Origin: Globisporangium splendens
Lineage: Eukaryota; Oomycota; Peronosporomycetes; Pythiales; Pythiaceae
Direction: 5' to 3'
DNA length: 64,000 bases
NCBI GenBank assembly: GCA_006386115.1
Contig: VFIW01000054.1
Location: forward strand, 236,365 to 300,364
Numbering within the stretch: position 1 is the stretch's first letter; each line of letters begins with the position of its first letter. The position numbers and the translations under genes are program-made. The notes under the pieces were generated by a model. That model was not told where the DNA came from. It worked only from the letters and a program-made list of their open reading frames with translations, and made no database searches. Positions 22,546-34,197 of this stretch are shown piece after piece.

Positions 22546-24284
22546 ATGAAGTCGTCCAAGGAGAAGATGGATGCTGGTAGGAATACGTCTCTACTGCGCA
22601 ACGTGATCATGGACCTGCCACAGCAGCAACAGTGCCCGGAATATCTTGAGCGGCAGCCGATGCAGCGCCATTCCAAAGCCTACTACAGCCAGAACTTTGT
22701 GTGGGTCCCCTGCTAGTGAAGAAGATTTGTGTTGTGCAGGTTTGAAAATGAGTTGGCACCTTGCCCTGTATTTATTTATGTATTTTGATGCTGGCAATTT
22801 AGCTGCATGGCGTGCCAGATGAAACGCATTCTGTTTGTCTTTTCGCCCGTGCCCATCTCTGGAGCCTTAATACAGACCAAACAGGAAGACCATGAGCAGC
22901 TGGTACCCATGCTGGCGCTGAAGGCTTTTGCGCAGGAGTCCATGCAAGACCTCGACACGCAGCAGCTTCAGTTGCTCTCGGAGACGCTGCGGATCGATCT
23001 GCGAGGATGTGACGATCGCCGCGACATCGAGCGCATTGTCACGGGGCTCATCTGCCTCGACCAAGATACATCACTAGGTACAAAAGTGCTCGTTGTTTTG
23101 TATGTTGCGATACTGTTGAAGCTAGCGAGTTGCGGGGTTGTGGTGCTCTGTTTCTAGGTGTGTTTCTCTCCTGGCTGCGCGCATCGGATCGCCAACATGG
23201 CGTCCTGGCAACGAAAACGCCGTTCTGCAACGCGTTTGTGCCCACGATTGCACCACGTGAGCACAGCAAAAACAAGTGCAGGCCGCAAAAGCCGAGCATT
23301 TCGTGTATCTCGTTAAATCAACAGCAACCATCAACACCAGAAGACCAAGTCAAAGATCACCATTTGGACGAAGAGATCGACTTGAGGCTGGCAGAATTGC
23401 AGGACCTGGAGCGCGATTTCAAAGCAGCCGAGCGACTCGCGCACACAGGAGTACCTACGTTTGAGAAAATGAAGCAGTTTCTCATGAAATTGACGCTGCT
23501 GCGCGCCAAGGAAGAAGAAACGAGACGCTTTTTCATCAAGCAGAACGCGCTGCTCAAGAAACAGCGCGGCGAGATGCGCGACGAGACGCTGCACACCCGC
23601 GCTCAGCTGGATTTCTTCGTCGAGGGGTTCGCGAATCTCCGACACCGCCACGACGCGCTGCTCGAAAAGTCCACACGGATGCACGCGGAAAGTGAAATGG
23701 CGCAACAAATCTTCCTCTCGATGAGTGCCCACGAAAGCCACTTGGCAGCGATCATGGCGCATACTCTGAATGCCCAGGTAGCGAAGAACAGCGCACAACA
23801 AGAGAAACTGGACGCTGCTGAAGCGCAAATTCGGGAGCTCGAGGAGAAGCAGAAGGAGCTCCTGGCACAGATCAGTCAGCTCAAGCAAGCTCACGGAGAC
23901 GCGAGGAAGGATGCAAACTGCTACAAGCGCCAGTTGCGGAAACGTAAGCAGAAACTCGCAAACATGGAGAGCGAGAACGGCGACTGCGGCTTTTTCCGAG
24001 ATCAGACGATAAGCCTGCGCCAGTCGTTCGTGAGCTTGCTGGGATATTTACGTGGGTCCGTGCTAAGAGACACAAAGTCTCCGAAACAAGTGCTCAGCAA
24101 AGAAGCGTTGAGAATCATCCATCAAGCCCTCAGCGCGACTGCGAGTCCTCCGGCTAAAGTAGCAGCATCCCAAGAGAATGAGCAGAAGCAGAATCCGCCA
24201 GCTACAGCTAGCACTGCGTCAGGCATGGAATCAATATCAGAGAGCAACAGCAGCGAGCTGTATCCCGAGACTATCTCGAGCTAA
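22546..24284 (+). CDS. Coiled-coil protein of unknown function
   Basis: Proposed exons 22546..22700, 22803..23077 and 23158..24284; introns of 102 bp (GTGGGT..TTTAG) and 80 bp (GTACAA..TCTAG) keep one frame, 518 aa. A further 84-bp GTGAGC..CACCAG intron at 23257-23340 is likely, because its length is a multiple of three and the translated stretch there is unlike the rest; removing it gives 490 aa. Exon 2 has a compact helical segment (SMQDLDTQQLQLLSETLRIDL). Residues from about the middle onward form a long coiled coil (heptads through EEIDLRLAELQDLERDF, QAQIREL-type repeats), then a Ser/Ala-rich tail. I do not recognise the family. The first exon is the least certain part. The next gene starts only 52 bp after its stop. 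Confidence 0.62.
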
Positions 24285-24335
24285 CCTGAGCGAACACTGG
24301 TTCCTAGAGTTGTAAAGAAAACGACAGAAGCCAAA

Positions 24336-25776
24336 ATGGACCTCGACGAAGCCATGCGGGGAATCTTCTTACTCGGAGGAAGCGAAGGAGAGAGTGAAAA
24401 GTGTGCAGTTATACTGAGCTCAAAACTGAAATACGTCCCCATCGATGCGAGAAGCATACTCTTACGCTTTGAGGAAGCCGAGCGGCAGCGTCGACTGCAA
24501 CAAGCGCTGGAACTTGTTCGGGTGACTGAGGGAGGATCCGGCGATCCTTTAGCAGGAGTGACCATTTCGATGGCGAATCCCGACATTGGTGACACGGAGA
24601 AGCCATTGCAAATTGACTCCTACCAACTAGAAGTGAAACAGTACATTGAGGAAGAAATGAAAGCTCGCGGCGCGCGAGGCTTTGTCCTGTTTAACTGGGA
24701 GTTCACGACCTACGATGCAAATCAGTTGATCGGAATGGGGTTTCCTGTGGACAGTATCATTGACTTGCAAACTCCAGCTCCTCTTCCGCCTCAAAAGCCG
24801 CCTGCATCTGGGGCTTCAACTACTGCATCATCCCCCACAACTAAACAGCCTGCTTCTTTATCTCGTACCAGAGCCACTCCCAACAGCTCTCCAGTCAAAC
24901 CGAGCACCACAAACTCCCGAGTCCCAAGTGCCGCATCTAGGAATGCAACGCCAGCGACTTCAGGTTCAGCAGCAGCTACCAAGTCTCCATCAAAGTCTAC
25001 ACCGATCAGCAGCAGCTCAAGTCCGTCCCGAGCAAGTTCTCGGCAAGCGCCGCCAAAGACCCCTGAGCCAAAGAAACGACCAGTCGAGACTCCGTCCAAG
25101 CAGTCTCAACAGAAAGCGCCACCGACACCAACAGGCAAGAGACCGACTGCAACACCAGCAGCAACTCCGAAGTCTGCTGTGCCATCTCCTGAGAAGAAAC
25201 CTCCAAAGATCGATCGAAAAGCTCAGTTCAAAGGCATGATGCATGTGTTTCACCAAATTGCACCTGCGAGTTTCCCAGGAGAGCGCGTGCAGTGCATTCT
25301 GAACGTCCTAGAGGAGCAAAAAAAAGAAGGCTGCGCCATTTGTGCAGTGGGATGAGGCAACTCAACGAACAAATGAGATGCTGGCGATGTTTGCCGAAGA
25401 TGTCCATATGATGATCCACGTTGAGCAGGAAAATCGCAAACCGAAGAAACCTGGTGACCTCTCTCCGCCTTCTTCATCATCGATCGGCAGTGGCGCCAGT
25501 AACAAATCCACGAATAGCCCGTCTAAGGCAACAGCAGCATTGTCAGTGAGTAGCACAGCTCGATCTAAAGCCAAGTCGCCGGTCAAGCCGATGCCAACCG
25601 CTCGTGGATCGGGGGCAGTAGCCGCGGCGACGAGTCGTCGAGCGACTTCGACAGCGACGACGCGTACGACTGGCGTCTCATTTCCAACGCCCGTGTCCCC
25701 AAAGCGTCCAGAGCAGCGGTCCCCAGACAGAAGCAAACGCGCGTCCTTCGCGACGTCGTCTCTCCTGGCAAGTTGA
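24336..25776 (+). CDS. Adenylate-kinase-like protein with degenerate P-loop; frame broken at an A8 run
   Basis: Frame one runs 24336-25355 and frame two 25324-25776; they would join into about 479 aa if the A8 run at 25318-25325 had seven A. The downstream frame then reads KKAAPFVQWDEATQRTNEML without interruption, which is far more protein-like than the tail of frame one. Residues 9-160 follow the nucleoside-monophosphate-kinase layout: IFLLGGSEGESEKC where a P-loop (GGPGSGKGT) should be, ILLRFEE after the first helix, GVTISMANPDI, then ARGFVLFNWEFTTYDANQL in the place of the family's GFLIDGFPR..QA. The lysine and glycines of the P-loop are lost, so it is unlikely to be an active kinase. A long Ser/Pro/Thr-rich linker follows, then a helical domain (MHVFHQIAPASFPGERVQCI) and another disordered tail. 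Base-call error, pseudogene or slippage remain open. Confidence 0.6.
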
Positions 25777-26179
25777 AGAAAAGGTAGATGGGTACACTTT
25801 CTTTCGTCTGTTGATTGGCCGAAAAATGTTCAAGGTGTCATTAGTCGATTTTCTCGCAGTACACCAAGGTATCTGCTAATAGTACAGCAGTTGTCCACTT
25901 AGTGGAGAGTGTCGAGCACACAAAAGTCAAAACAAAGGTTCATCCGCCACACCAGTTAACGCGTCAGTTTGAATAACACCGGTTTCAATATTGCTGACAC
26001 TGAAAACCCTACCGTCAGTTCAGTACTTGAAGCAGTTACGAAAGGCAGGAGTGTTGGTCCTTTTGATGTCCCAAATTGGACTTTTCGCTGCAAAAGACCA
26101 GCAAGAAACCCCAACAGCGACGTAAACAGGGACGAGCATAAGAAAGAGAGAGAGCAGCGGAAGAGCGAAGGACGAAGGC
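25777..26179. other. Intergenic / promoter of the ELMO gene
   Basis: No gene supported in 400 bp. Confidence 0.5.
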
Positions 26180-28166
26180 ATGGAGCGGACAACACCAGCG
26201 CATACGCCGCAGAGGAAGCGGCGCGACACGCCTGCAGTCCTGCAGACTCCTCAGCGCTCCACTGAGTACGCCGCGGGCGACGATGAGCTTGAAGAGAAAA
26301 CGGGTGTCGTGCACCTGAGCGAGCTCGTGGAAATCCCGATGGAAGACGACGAGAGCCACGACGACATGGACGCGCACCACAACGAAGAACGGAAGTCGTG
26401 GGCAGCTAGCGGTCCGACGATGATGCAATTGCCGTCGAGAAAGCATTCTGGTAAGAATAGTGGGGAAGATGATGGGTCATCGCTACGACCACTGGATCCT
26501 CCTCCTGCTCCTGTGAGGACAACAGCCGATGATGAGATCAATTCCGAAGTATTCAATGAGCTGCCTGTTGATATTCAGCAGGAGATTCTGGCGGAACGAG
26601 CTGCACGGATGGCTGTTAATATCGAGCTAGTGGACAATGGTGGGGAATGGAGAGAAGGTTCATCCCGAGATGCATCGTTTGAAAGCAATGAAGAGTGTGC
26701 AACAGACTTACGACTGGGAGATGGGTGGGTCTGTAGAGTGTGCACGTATGTAAACCATCCGCAACTGATAGAGTGTGAGATTTGCGAGACCTTGTGCATC
26801 CAGCCTGACGATTATACTGGAGACTTTGAGGACGAGGCAGAGGAAGTGCGAGCCGCTCGACGATTGTCAACTCCAACCTCGTCCAGTAGTAACAGAAGCC
26901 GCAGCAGTAGCAGCGAGCTTTACTCTAAATTGAGCCAAAAGATCAGCTCGACGGCTATGTCCAAGACGCTCCAGAGGATTCGCTTGCCAGCCACACCTGC
27001 GGCCACGAAACTCACGATGAAAGAAGACCCAACGGCCGAGGATTTGCTGATCGTAGCGACCGCAAAGATCCAGCAACTGCAGTCGACCGCATCGCAGGGC
27101 TTTCTTCATGCAAAGAACACCATCATCGCGAAAACCAGCTCATCCAGCAGAAAGAACTCGATGCATGGAGAACCAAGTCTCCCTTCGCTGGAAGCAGCAA
27201 GTGAACTTGGCGTGCTTCAGCGCGATTTGAACATGAAATGTGAGTCGGACAATGAGATCTACGAGAGTCTGCTAGAACGCCTTTGGAACGCGATCTACCA
27301 AGATGCGCCTGCGATGCGGAAAGCTCCGTCTTCAGGCGAAGGGAGTTTGTCAAAGAGACCGTTTGAGCGCATTTCGGACGGATGGATAGACATTGGGTTC
27401 CAGGGTACGAACCCGGACACGGATTTCCGCGGTGGTGGGCTTCTCGCACTCAAATGCCTCGTGTACGCGTTCGAGGCATTCCCACAAAGGATGTTTGAGA
27501 TCGTGCTAAGCCAAAAGCCGTCGGGTGGGGGAAAGAAATGGTACCCTGTGTGCGTCGCTGGGATCAACTTGACGTGCATGATCGCAGGTTGCCTCAAGCT
27601 GGGCAACGGCAAGTACACGGAGACCCCCGAGACATTTTGGAAGCTGTTTGAAGAGCCCTCTGCGTTCTACCAACTGTTTTTCTATGGTGCGTTTGCGTTT
27701 ATGTTGGACTCAGGAGATCTCTGTCGATACTAACCCGTTTATTTTGTTGTGTGTTCTTCCTAGCGTTCTTGAAAATGGACGCAACGTGGCGCAGGATGAA
27801 CACTTCGCATATGGAGTTTGGAGGTACGAGTTTTCATGGCTTTCTCCAAACCACATCTGGTCTCTCGTTTAATTTTTCGCCGGGTCATGTTTCTCTTTCT
27901 CTGCAGTTGTGCTGAAAGCGATGCGCAAGATGGTCGTGTACATATTGGACCAGGCGCCCGAGTCGCTCGACGATCTCCGTGAAGCCGCGGATCGAACGTT
28001 CCTGGACCGCTTTATCGTGTGCATGTCGTCGAGTTTCCTGGAAGACTCGGAGAACGGCGAGTGCCCCGACCCGTACAACGTGCTCGAAGACGACAACGAA
28101 GTGCTGTTAACCCCTTCGAGGTCGTCGCTCTCGGCCAAACTCACGGCTGCCTCCCCAACGCGTTGA
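26180..28166 (+). CDS. ELMO-domain protein with ubiquitin-binding motif and RanBP2-type zinc finger
   Basis: Exons 26180..27686, 27764..27823 and 27907..28166, introns of 77 bp (with a TACTAAC branch site) and 83 bp, 608 aa. Domains in order: a disordered acidic N-terminus; a UBM-like helix, residues 121-140 (INSEVFNELPVDIQQEIL); a RanBP2-type zinc finger, 182-203 (WVCRVC..N..ECEIC); a Ser-rich stretch; then an ELMO domain from about 385 to 575 (GWIDIGFQGTNPDTDFRGGG, then FLKMDATWRRMNTSHMEFG across exon 2). Family knowledge: ELMOD proteins are GAPs for Arf/Arl GTPases. The WIDIGFQG..P..DFRGGG block is the region that carries the catalytic Arg in ELMODs (present in DFRG). The added ubiquitin-binding modules suggest recruitment to ubiquitinated cargo, which is inference. 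It converges on ZNHIT1, with 116 bp between them. Confidence 0.85.
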
Positions 28167-28282
28167 CTGGAACCATCCAAATTGCTTCGTCAAACAGACC
28201 TCCAAGGCAACAATCATATACACTCGGTAGTCTAACCATCATAAATAGACCCTTGTATTGCATTTCCCAGCTCTCTCTTCCT

Positions 28283-29066
28283 CTAGAGCCCAAATTTCAA
28301 GCAGCCGCTCTCTTTATGCTGGTCGCCGCACTTGATGCGACAATACCGGGAGCCACAGCGCGTGCACGAATATGCCGCGAAGAACCCGCACACGCAGCAA
28401 AAGCGCCGCGCAGGATGGGTGGAAGCTGCTGCCGCGACCGTGATGTAGTTTGGCACATTGGGGTCGAAGGAGTCACCGGCGCCATGCTCCTCAAACACCA
28501 ATTGCGCCAGGCTTTTCACCTTCCACTTCTTTGCTTTCCTACCAAACCATGAGCCGATAGCAACGATAGCAGACCAGTGAGCATTCCTATAGTGAACAGA
28601 GCATACAGGCATTCACGCAACGCACGCTTTGGTCGCGAGCTTTCGGTTCTTGTGCGCTCTCTTGTCCTTGCCTGGAGTGCCAGCGCCAGAAGGCGCATCT
28701 CCCTCGTCGATGTACATATCGTCGTCGTTCGCGTCGTCGCCGCCCGCTTCCGCATCGACGCCGTAGTTGTCTGCCTCGAGCGCATCTAAGCGCGCATTCC
28801 GCGCGACCGTGCGCGTCTCCTCGTCCACGTGCTGCATCGCCTTGCTCAACTTCACCATGCGACCTGCAAACCACACGAGGCAACACACACACGAGAACGC
28901 CACGCTCAGTGTCTTTTAGAGAGATAGATAGCGAGAGATAGAGATATCACACGGCACCAGAGAAACGCTTGGTCTTCGCCGCGCGCTTCGCGGTCGCGGA
29001 TGCCGCCGCCGTCGTGCGCAGGATCGTCTCGTTCCAGCGCTTCTTGCCATCGTACACCTTGCCCAT
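28283..29066 (-). CDS. ZNHIT1: ZNHIT1 / SWC6-type HIT zinc-finger subunit of the SWR1/SRCAP complex
   Basis: Exons 29066..28958, 28863..28626 and 28538..28283, introns of 94 and 87 bp, 200 aa. The C-terminal HIT zinc finger reads FCCVCGFFAAYSCTRCG, then RYCRIKC, then H..SGCLKFGL, all eight Cys/His ligands present. The preceding VPNYITV and the basic KKWKVKS..LAQLVFEE block match the ZNHIT1 layout, and LDALEADNYGVD matches its N-terminal helix. Family knowledge: the subunit links the H2A.Z-exchange machine and is conserved in all major eukaryote groups. At 200 aa it is longer than the animal protein (about 154 aa) because of an acidic insert. The splice junctions are inferred but each keeps the family motifs in frame. 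Confidence 0.88.
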
Positions 29067-29492
29067 TGCTCTCGGAACTTGCCGAATGTGGCGTGTGATA
29101 CAAACTGGTGGCACTCTATCTGCGATTTTGCAATTTGTATCTGTCTATTTATGTAATTTATTATGATACTGTACTTTGTGAACCCATTTTGACAAAGAGG
29201 AACCTGACTCACGCAAAATGCTCACTTGGATTGCGCGCATGCTGAGGGCTTACGAACGCCATCAGCGACAACGACAGCATTACTGGGCGTGAAAGGTATT
29301 CGCGAGTGTGTTCTAGCAAGTGCCTTGGACACCAGCTTCTGCCAATCGATTGTCGTTACGAAAAGAAGAAAAGAATACAAAGACAAACAGCCTACACCAT
29401 ATTCGTACAATACACACATCGTTCTTTGTGCTACCATGCTACCCACCAGAGTCTTACAAATGCACAATCGGGTGCTCGGCCTGGAAAGTGCC
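29067..29492. other. Intergenic: ZNHIT1 promoter and 3' flank of the K+ channel
   Basis: No gene seen. Small open frames on both strands have no support. Confidence 0.5.
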
Positions 29493-31135
29493 CTAAAACA
29501 TCGACACAGACGTGCACCGGTGCACATCTTCAGGCACTGGCCTGAGTAGATGGAACTTGTTGAAGTTGATGTGCACGCCGTCGAGCGTCTTCGACACGCA
29601 GTTCTCGAACATCATGTCCCACACGACGTCTTCGTCCGTGTACGAATAACGCGCTTGCATGGTGTTGGACGTCGACGCATCGATGCCTTCGAGCACAGCG
29701 ATGACTTCAAGTTCGGAATTGCGGAGGTGGTTGATGATTTGCGAGCGCGTCGGCTGCTTGTATGGGAGCTGCGCGCCGTTTCCGAGACCATCACGATTGC
29801 CATTCTCCATATCGATGATTCGCTGGGACGGATCTGGGAACGAAGGGCAGACATTCGGGTAGTGGCCGTCGTCTGGCAAGCATTCTGGAGGAAACAGTGG
29901 GCTCCATGGGTCAATTCGGTGCACGACCACTTGAGGAAGCACCATCAACAGCATCGCGCCAGTGTCGTCGTCAGGCTGTTGCACGCGCATTTGGTGGCAC
30001 TGGAAGAGACTCTCGGCATTCCCGTCGTCATCGAACTCATGGCGTACGGCGTACAGACGCACATGCGCTTCCACCAGCTGATGTTTCCGGCGCTCGCAGA
30101 CTTGAAACATCAAGTAGTAGCTGCCTCGGATGCGTCGGATAACAGCCGAGTTTGTAAACATGATCGTACTCGCTCGTTTCTGGACAAAATAACAGCAACG
30201 AAAAAATACGTGAGAACTGGCCAACGAGTGATGATGACTGCGAGTGATGTTGTACATTTGCGCGCGCAAAGCGAGCGTAGAAGATGCCAATACAGATCGA
30301 ATCCAGGAAAATGCCAGCAAACGACTGCGAAACATAAATACAAAAAAGTGAGTGTCAACTACAGCATATGCCACAAACACGAAAGCGCATAATGACTGCT
30401 CTCGTTACCTCTAGCGTCAATAACGTGGCCATCGACGTGCATCCACCATAGAAGATATCGTTCGTAGGCGCGCCGTAGCCAATCGTCATCTACACAACAG
30501 CAAACCCAATTAAACCCACCACAAGTCAGCAGGAAGCGCACATACGTTAATAGGCAGAGAGACATCATCCCGGCGGTGCACGTACGATCGTCTCGAGCGA
30601 GAAAATGTACGCCTCCATCATGGTCGAGAGCCCGACGTGGCATGTTTCGTATCGTCTCGATATATCCAAATACAGAATCGCGAAAAACAGGATCACGAAG
30701 AAGTACTGAACGACACAACAGCAACGCAGTATATCGTCAAATTAAGCTTCAGCGTCTCCTCGTACAGGCGCACACTCGGATCTTGAGAAATCACGTACCA
30801 TGACGAAGATGCCCGTGACAATGCGCTTCGTCTTCGTGTGGATAAGCGTGTTGAACACATCCTGATAGTAAATCTGACGCCAATCGCCTCCAGAACGGTG
30901 CACACTGATCGCATATCATACCAGAAGGCAAACGCACAGTCAGCCATATTGCATCTGCGTGATAGTCATCCCCTCACAAACAAGTGCATTACTTGTATTT
31001 GCCCGTGGACTGACTGAATCTTCCCGACCGGTCGACAAAGCGCTTGCGACGCGCACGCGGACCCGACGACGCGTAGTTGAAGCTCCCTGTGTGTCCGCTG
31101 ACCGTCGGCAGCAGCGGTTGGTCGGCGCTCCCCAT
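29493..31135 (-). CDS. Inward-rectifier K+ channel (Kir family), six exons
   Basis: Exons 31135..30993, 30904..30799, 30705..30586, 30489..30409, 30324..30256 and 30179..29493, introns of 76-96 bp, 401 aa. Joining these exons reconstructs the full Kir plan: a basic N-terminus (RRKRFVDRSGRF), a slide helix/TM1 start (DWRQIYYQDVFNTLIHTKTK), TM1 (ITGIFVM-YFFVILFFAILYL region), a pore helix with the K+ selectivity filter TIGYG at 125-129, TM2 (SFAGIFLDSICIGIFYARFA) and the cytoplasmic immunoglobulin-like domain (KHQLVEAHVRLYAV, VVVHRIDPWSPLF, ELEVIAVLEGIDAS, ARYSYTDEDVVW). These are hallmark Kir segments. Likely a plasma- or vacuolar-membrane K+ channel gated through its cytoplasmic domain. The channel core is split over small exons and no single open frame shows it. 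The gene is divergent from the permease at 32032. Confidence 0.93.
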
Positions 31136-32031
31136 GTTTCGCTTCCTTCCTCAGCGACGGAATCCGAAATGCCGCGTGGTGTGAAGAGAGAAGAGGAGGG
31201 GGAGAGAGCAGCAGCCGTTACACGGTGGCAGGAATCTTCGGGCGATGATGGTGGTGGAAGCAGAGGGGAGAGGAAGGCGCAGCGCGCGTGCGGCTGGCGG
31301 CGTCAGCTGCGAGTTCGGAGCTCCGGCTCAAGGAAAAGGCGATGGTTAACGTTAGATGGCTACCATGGAGATGGTCCCACCCGTGTTTCTTCTCTTGGAG
31401 ACCTGAATAGAGAGCCCTCAGTAGACCAATGACATGCAAGGGATGGGATATTGTGGCTTTTGATTGGGTATTTATTGTCTCGAGAGTATTTTAGCCAATC
31501 AATCGCGGTAACAAGAAACCGGTATCACTACCGGTTTACTTTGTACAACTCAGCAGCATCCGGTTATGAACCAAGTGCAAGCATCTCACCTGCTCTTGAC
31601 AATTGGAGACTATTGATAGAATCAGAACGATGTGCCACTTTGTATTTATTTCAGCCAATCATATCGGTTCGTATACCAGCTGGTCGCGAACCTAGAAATG
31701 AGGGGAAGGGGTACGCCCTCTGTTCTGGGTGTCGGCGTGCGGCGCATCTGCCAGTGCACCACCACCTCATGCGCATGCCTCATGTGTGCGCTCTTCCTCA
31801 TTCTAGTGCGTTCGCACGCCACGTTCTGTTAAAAGAGGCACCGCCCAGTGCGTCCTACGAAGTCAATCCCGCAATTCTGTAATCAGCGCTTGCCGCGTTC
31901 TATCTATTTCATCGGGACACGCCTAAAACAAGTCAGAGCAGCCGACTTCATTGGCTGCTCCACTGCGTGTCCGCTGTTGTTGGTTTGTGAGAACCTGTCT
32001 GAGCGTGTGGACGGTGACAGCGACGGGGGCC
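31136..32031. other. Divergent promoter region (Kir / permease)
   Basis: About 900 bp between two start codons. No gene supported; the frame at 30959-31432 (+) is antisense of Kir exon 1 plus a low-complexity Arg-rich stretch. Confidence 0.5.
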
Positions 32032-34112
32032 ATGCGAGCGCCGGACAAGGACATCGAGCCCCAAATGCGCGAGCCCATGGCGCACACCCTCACGGGTCGC
32101 ACCGAGCGCATTTCGAGGTACGTACATGTAGCTCTCACCGAATGCGCGCAGCATGCATGCGGCACAATGAAGCGTGTGCAAATGCCTCACCTCACTGTCT
32201 ATGTGGTCTCTGTGCTGTGCTCCGATGGCTTCACATGGTTGCTGATTGATATTGCGGTCTCAACAGCTTGAGTACCCCGAGCGATGCGTCCCAGTTTGTC
32301 GTCATGGAAGACAGCGACGTGGACGGCGTGGAGCTCAATGCTGAGACCGCGGACGGGACTGACCCGCGCAAAGAGCGCGTGCTCACCGCTTTCTCGCTGC
32401 TTGCGCTCTGCTTCTTTGCGATTTGCGGTGGTCCCGTCGGCTCCGAGCCAATCGTCACAGGTATGCCACTGCCCGGTGTGAATGAAGGAGGTTGTGTGTG
32501 CTGATGTAGACAACTCTAATGAGCGGTTTTTCTTAACTCTGTGCACTGTTAGCTGGCGGTCCTGCGGCTGGCATCATGGCGCTGACGCTGTTTCCGATCC
32601 TGTTTTACGTCCCAATGAGTCTGCTGGTCACGGAACTGGTGTCGGCGATCCCAGGCGCAGGTACGATCTCCAAGGCGGTCTTTTCTTCTTCATAACAGAG
32701 TCTGATAGATGCTTTTTGTTTCCTGATTGCATACTTCAGGTGGTCATGCATACTGGATCGCGCTCGCGTTCGGTCCGCAGTGTGGATTCCAAGCCGGGTA
32801 CTGGTCCTGGGTCGCCAACTGCATCAACTGTGCGCTGTTCTCGTCCATCGCAGTCAGCTCCTTCGTCGGCAGTCGCTCTGTCACCGAAGACCGATCGACG
32901 ACCGAGGAGATCCTCAGACAGGGTCTGCCGATCTTTCTCGCCATTCCGGGGTTTCTCAGTCTGCGTCGCGTCGGCCACCTGGTCTCCGTCGTGTTTGTCG
33001 GTGTGATGCTTCCTTACACTGTACGTACCTGCTGTTGCTGTCGCACACGTAGGATAGCTCTGGTTTGATTCACGGATGCAAACTGTGCTTCTCTCTGTAT
33101 CATTGGCTGTAGGCGCTCACGATCTGGGGCTTTATCGCGGCGAAGCAATGGAGCGTGCTCGGCGAGTTCCGGTATAAGGGCACGGTGCTAGGGCTGTCGT
33201 CATCGTCATCGCCTTCGTCTATATCCTGGGGCACCATTAGCAGCAGTGCCGATGACGCGTCATCGAGCCACTCCGCGGGCTTCGAGTTGGACTACGTGAC
33301 TATGATCACCTCGCTGATCTGGAACTACCATGGCTTCCACAACCTCTCAGTGTTTGCGACCGAAGTCCAGGACCCGGTGTCCTCGTACCGACGAGTGATG
33401 CTCTTCTCCTTCTTGCTGATCCCATTGACGTACCTGGTACCCGTGATCGCGGCTGTGGCCAACAACCACCCGCCATGGACGGAATGGGTTGACGGCTCCA
33501 TTGGGGACGTCGTGCTCACGTTTGGGGGCACCCCGATGTATGTGCTCGTCGTGGCCATGATGTTCTTCAGCACCATGGGATTGTACCTCACCAGCTTGAT
33601 CAGCAGCGCATTCCTCGCGAGTGGCATGGCGGACAAACGCTTTGCACCCGCTGGGCTTGGCATGTACGTACCTCTATTTTGCATTGCTGCTCTTTGCACG
33701 TGGATGCTGACGCTTTGTGGATCTGGTGATGAACGATAACAGCACGGCTCAAAGTACAACACACGGTGCGATTCTCTGTAGTCTCCCCGTGATTCTCATC
33801 ATCGTGAACGTCGACTCGGACGACATGGTGCGCATCTCGAACGCACTCGGGGGGCTCGGCAGCATCACGCTGATCCTCGCTGCCATCCGGCTGCGCTTCA
33901 CGATGAGAGGTCTTCATCGCCCGACCAAGCTCTGCGGAGACTTGCATCCTGTGTTCATGATACTCGCGCTGCTGTTCCCAATGGCGTGTCTGGGGTTCTC
34001 CACTGTGTACGCGTTTCGATCGCTGATAAGTGGCACGTTGGCCACCGTCTTCGTGCTCATCGGCTTCGTGTATGGGAAGCAGGGGAACTTCAGCAAGTTC
34101 CAACGGGAGTGA
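32032..34112 (+). CDS. PUT-like amino acid / polyamine permease (APC superfamily)
   Basis: Six exons: 32032..32117, 32267..32460, 32553..32660, 32740..33020, 33113..33663 and 33743..34112, introns of 79-149 bp, 529 aa. About 12 transmembrane segments. TM1 carries the APC signature FFAICGGPVGSEPIVTAGGP (split by intron 2), followed by LVTELVSAIPGAGGHAYWI and FGPQCGFQAGYWSWVANCI, which match the plant polyamine-uptake/LAT group. TM6 region LIWNYHGFHNLSVFATEVQ matches its 'WN....S..AGEV..P' motif. It likely imports polyamines or amino acids; the exact substrate is not readable. A loop of Ser/Gly (about residues 270-300) is an insertion. It converges on the YaaA gene, with 85 bp between the stops. 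Confidence 0.9.
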
Positions 34113-34197
34113 GCAGATCATGGCGACGATGTAGTTGATGCAGGTAGGTATTTGCGGTACAAAGTGGGCACGCCCTCGCAGGGATGCTTTATTTATT

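Noticed and set aside
29550..30392. 280-codon open frame on + opposite the K+ channel
   Set aside because: Mirror of the Kir cytoplasmic domain and its introns; no independent support.
31218..31439. ORF on - in the Kir/permease promoter
   Set aside because: Low-complexity composition and not connected to either gene by splice sites.
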